Source of the DNA: Rhodospirillaceae bacterium | GTDB taxonomy: Bacteria; Pseudomonadota; Alphaproteobacteria; SMXQ01 | Length of the DNA: 47,176 nucleotides | NCBI GenBank assembly: GCA_947474495.1 | Contig: CANJIM010000016.1 | Location: 1-47,176 of the forward strand | Direction: 5' to 3' | Shown here: positions 45,944-47,176 of the stretch, one piece after another | Position numbering within the stretch: the stretch's first letter is position 1 | Layout: each line of letters starts with the position of its first letter | The notes under the pieces: model-generated | What the model was told of the DNA's origin: nothing | The model's database searches: none | The model's input: the letters and a program-made list of their open reading frames with translations, nothing else | Position numbers and translations under genes: made by a program

Positions 45944-45993
45944 GAGCCGTTCCGGCTCGCCGCTCGTACACTTCTCCGAGGTGCGCGAGCGGC
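45944..45993 (+). promoter_or_regulatory. Tandem hairpins between rubrerythrin and the Fe-S protein gene
   Basis: GAGCCG-TTC-CGGCTC (45944-45958) is followed at once by GCCGCTCG paired with CGAGCGGC across 19 bases (45959-45993). There is no T-run, so an mRNA-stabilising or processing element that lowers expression of the second gene is more likely than a full terminator. Confidence 0.5.
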
Positions 45994-46103
45994 GCCGGGC
46001 GGCGCTGCATTCCCGCCGCTCCGCCTATCGCCCAATGGCTGCGTACTTTGTCGATAGTCTGCTGGGGCGCGCGACAAGAACCCCATGAAGAAGGATCAGG
46101 TCG

Positions 46104-47176
46104 ATGGCGGAAGGAAGTCTCGAGGCGCCGACACGGCATGCCATCGATTGGAACAATCCCGACTTCTATGACGAGGCCAAGCTCGACGCCGAAATGCGGC
46201 GGGTGTTCGATATCTGCCATGGCTGCCGCCGCTGCTTCAATCTGTGCGACAGCTTTCCGCGCCTGTTCGACCTGATCGACGCGGGCGAATCGGGCGAGCT
46301 CGAATCGGTCGCGAGCCAGGACTTCAAGCCCGTCGTCGATGCCTGCACGCTGTGCGACATGTGCTTCATGACGAAGTGCCCCTATGTCCCGCCGCATGAA
46401 TTCAATCTCGATTTCCCCCACTTGATGCTGCGCTATCGCGCCGTCGAGAAGAAGAAAGGCGAGATCCCCTTCGCCGTCACCCAGCTCACCGAGACCGACC
46501 GCAACGGCCATATCGCCGGCGCTGTCGCGCCGCTCGCTAACTGGGCATCGGACAGCCACAACGGCCTGACCCGCTCGGTGCTGCAGGCGACGGCCGGCGT
46601 CCATAAAGACGCCGAGCTGCCGAAATTCCACGGCAAGACTTTCACGGCGCGCGCCAAGACCGAGAAGCCGGCGCGCGACATGTCGGCGCCCGCCGCGGCC
46701 CGCAAGATCGCCGTCTATGCCACTTGCTTCGTGAACTACAATAACCCGTCGATCGGCGAGGCCGCGCTCGGCGTGCTGGCCAAGAACGGCGTCGAGACCG
46801 AAGTGGTTTATCCCGGCTGCTGCGGCATGCCGCAGCTCGAGAATGGCGATCTGGCGCGTGTCGCCGAAGGCGCCAAGCGCACCGCCGCCGCCTTCCGCCC
46901 GTGGATCGAGAAGGGCTACGAGGTCGCGGCCTTGACGCCATCTTGCGCGCTGATGCTCAAGTTCGAATGGCCGTTGATCCTGCCGGACAATGCCGACGTC
47001 AAACTGCTCTCGCAATCGGTGTGGGACATCAGCGAACTGATCGTCGATATCGCGAAGACCGAAGGCCTGGCGCCCGGCCTCGCCGCCGTCGACGGCGGCG
47101 TGACGCTGCATTCGGCCTGCCATTCGCGAGCGCAGAACATGGGCAACAAGGCGGCCGAGATGCTGCGTCTGATCCC
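46104..47176 (+). CDS. Heterodisulfide reductase-related (GlpC-like) Fe-S protein, partial at the window end
   Basis: The first 357 residues of an Fe-S electron-transfer protein are present; the frame is open at the window edge. Two [4Fe-4S] motifs lie near the N-terminus: C38-x2-C41-x2-C44-x3-C48 and C81-x2-C84-x2-C87-x4-C92. A first CCG domain follows (YATCFVNYNNPSIGEAALGV, then YPGCCGMPQLENGD), and a second begins before the cut (TPSCALMLKFEWP, then HSACHSRAQNMGN). Such proteins pass electrons between quinones, thiols or flavoproteins. It may be the electron donor for the adjacent rubredoxin-less rubrerythrin. I recall rubrerythrin, this Fe-S protein and DUF3501 as a recurrent trio. AAGGA at 46090-46094 supports ATG 46104. 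Confidence 0.9.
   Translation, partial: MAEGSLEAPTRHAIDWNNPDFYDEAKLDAEMRRVFDICHGCRRCFNLCDSFPRLFDLIDAGESGELESVASQDFKPVVDACTLCDMCFMTKCPYVPPHEFNLDFPHLMLRYRAVEKKKGEIPFAVTQLTETDRNGHIAGAVAPLANWASDSHNGLTRSVLQATAGVHKDAELPKFHGKTFTARAKTEKPARDMSAPAAARKIAVYATCFVNYNNPSIGEAALGVLAKNGVETEVVYPGCCGMPQLENGDLARVAEGAKRTAAAFRPWIEKGYEVAALTPSCALMLKFEWPLILPDNADVKLLSQSVWDISELIVDIAKTEGLAPGLAAVDGGVTLHSACHSRAQNMGNKAAEMLRLI

Overview
This GC-rich window reads as a chromosome segment of an alphaproteobacterium, most likely a member of the Hyphomicrobiales (Rhizobiales), close to the Nitrobacteraceae/Xanthobacteraceae type. The reasons are a MucR/Ros regulator, a Fur-family protein without the CxxC zinc motif together with a separate Irr-type regulator, an adjacent olsB-olsA pair for ornithine lipids, TTAA-N7-TTAA (CtrA-type) boxes, and the gene orders miaB-phoH-ybeY-corC-lnt and rimP-nusA-ylxR-infB-rbfA-truB-rpsO-pnp. 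The assignment is inference from gene content; no database was searched.

Layout. 1-6033: glnD (PII uridylyltransferase), a CNNM/CBS hemolysin-family membrane protein and murJ. 6034-12633: an accessory block of two tandem paralogous Rieske oxygenases, a periplasmic binding protein, a double-domain ABC permease and a GNAT acetyltransferase; no ABC ATPase and no electron-transfer partner are present, and tiny ORFs and repeats lie at its edges. 12713-16991: trpS, a TauE/SafE permease coupled to a TIGR02186-type membrane protein, a UspA protein and an Nfu-type Fe-S carrier. 17100-20151: cell-envelope genes (Bax-like glucosaminidase, polysaccharide deacetylase, VanX-like D-Ala-D-Ala dipeptidase). 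20209-22810: tsaB, rimI, a TusA/SirA-like protein, mucR and a fur/mur regulator. 22885-24557: ornithine lipid acyltransferases. 24590-30214: the tightly overlapping miaB-phoH-ybeY-corC-lnt operon. 30435-33181: XRE regulator, metK and trmB. 33259-42991: the transcription/translation operon from a promoter before rimP through pnp, ending in a strong terminator. 43110-47176: a nitronate-monooxygenase-like flavoprotein, irr, a rubredoxin-less rubrerythrin and a two-cluster Fe-S CCG-domain protein cut by the window edge.

How genes work together. The rimP-pnp block makes ribosome maturation, transcription elongation and RNA turnover factors as one unit. metK supplies SAM to trmB next door and to miaB. 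irr, rubrerythrin and the Fe-S protein form an iron/peroxide module; a 25-bp palindrome resembling an Irr box overlaps the rubrerythrin promoter. The Rieske/ABC block looks like a substrate uptake and oxidation module inserted between murJ and trpS, and is the best candidate for something not yet characterised.

The most notable sequence-level observations are: truB can only be read in full from a CTG codon that overlaps the rbfA stop; two perfect 9-bp inverted repeats are interleaved (A-B-A'-B') just upstream of fur; the Rieske/ABC island lacks partners; and palindromes lie before rubrerythrin, before the XRE gene and over the tsaB start.
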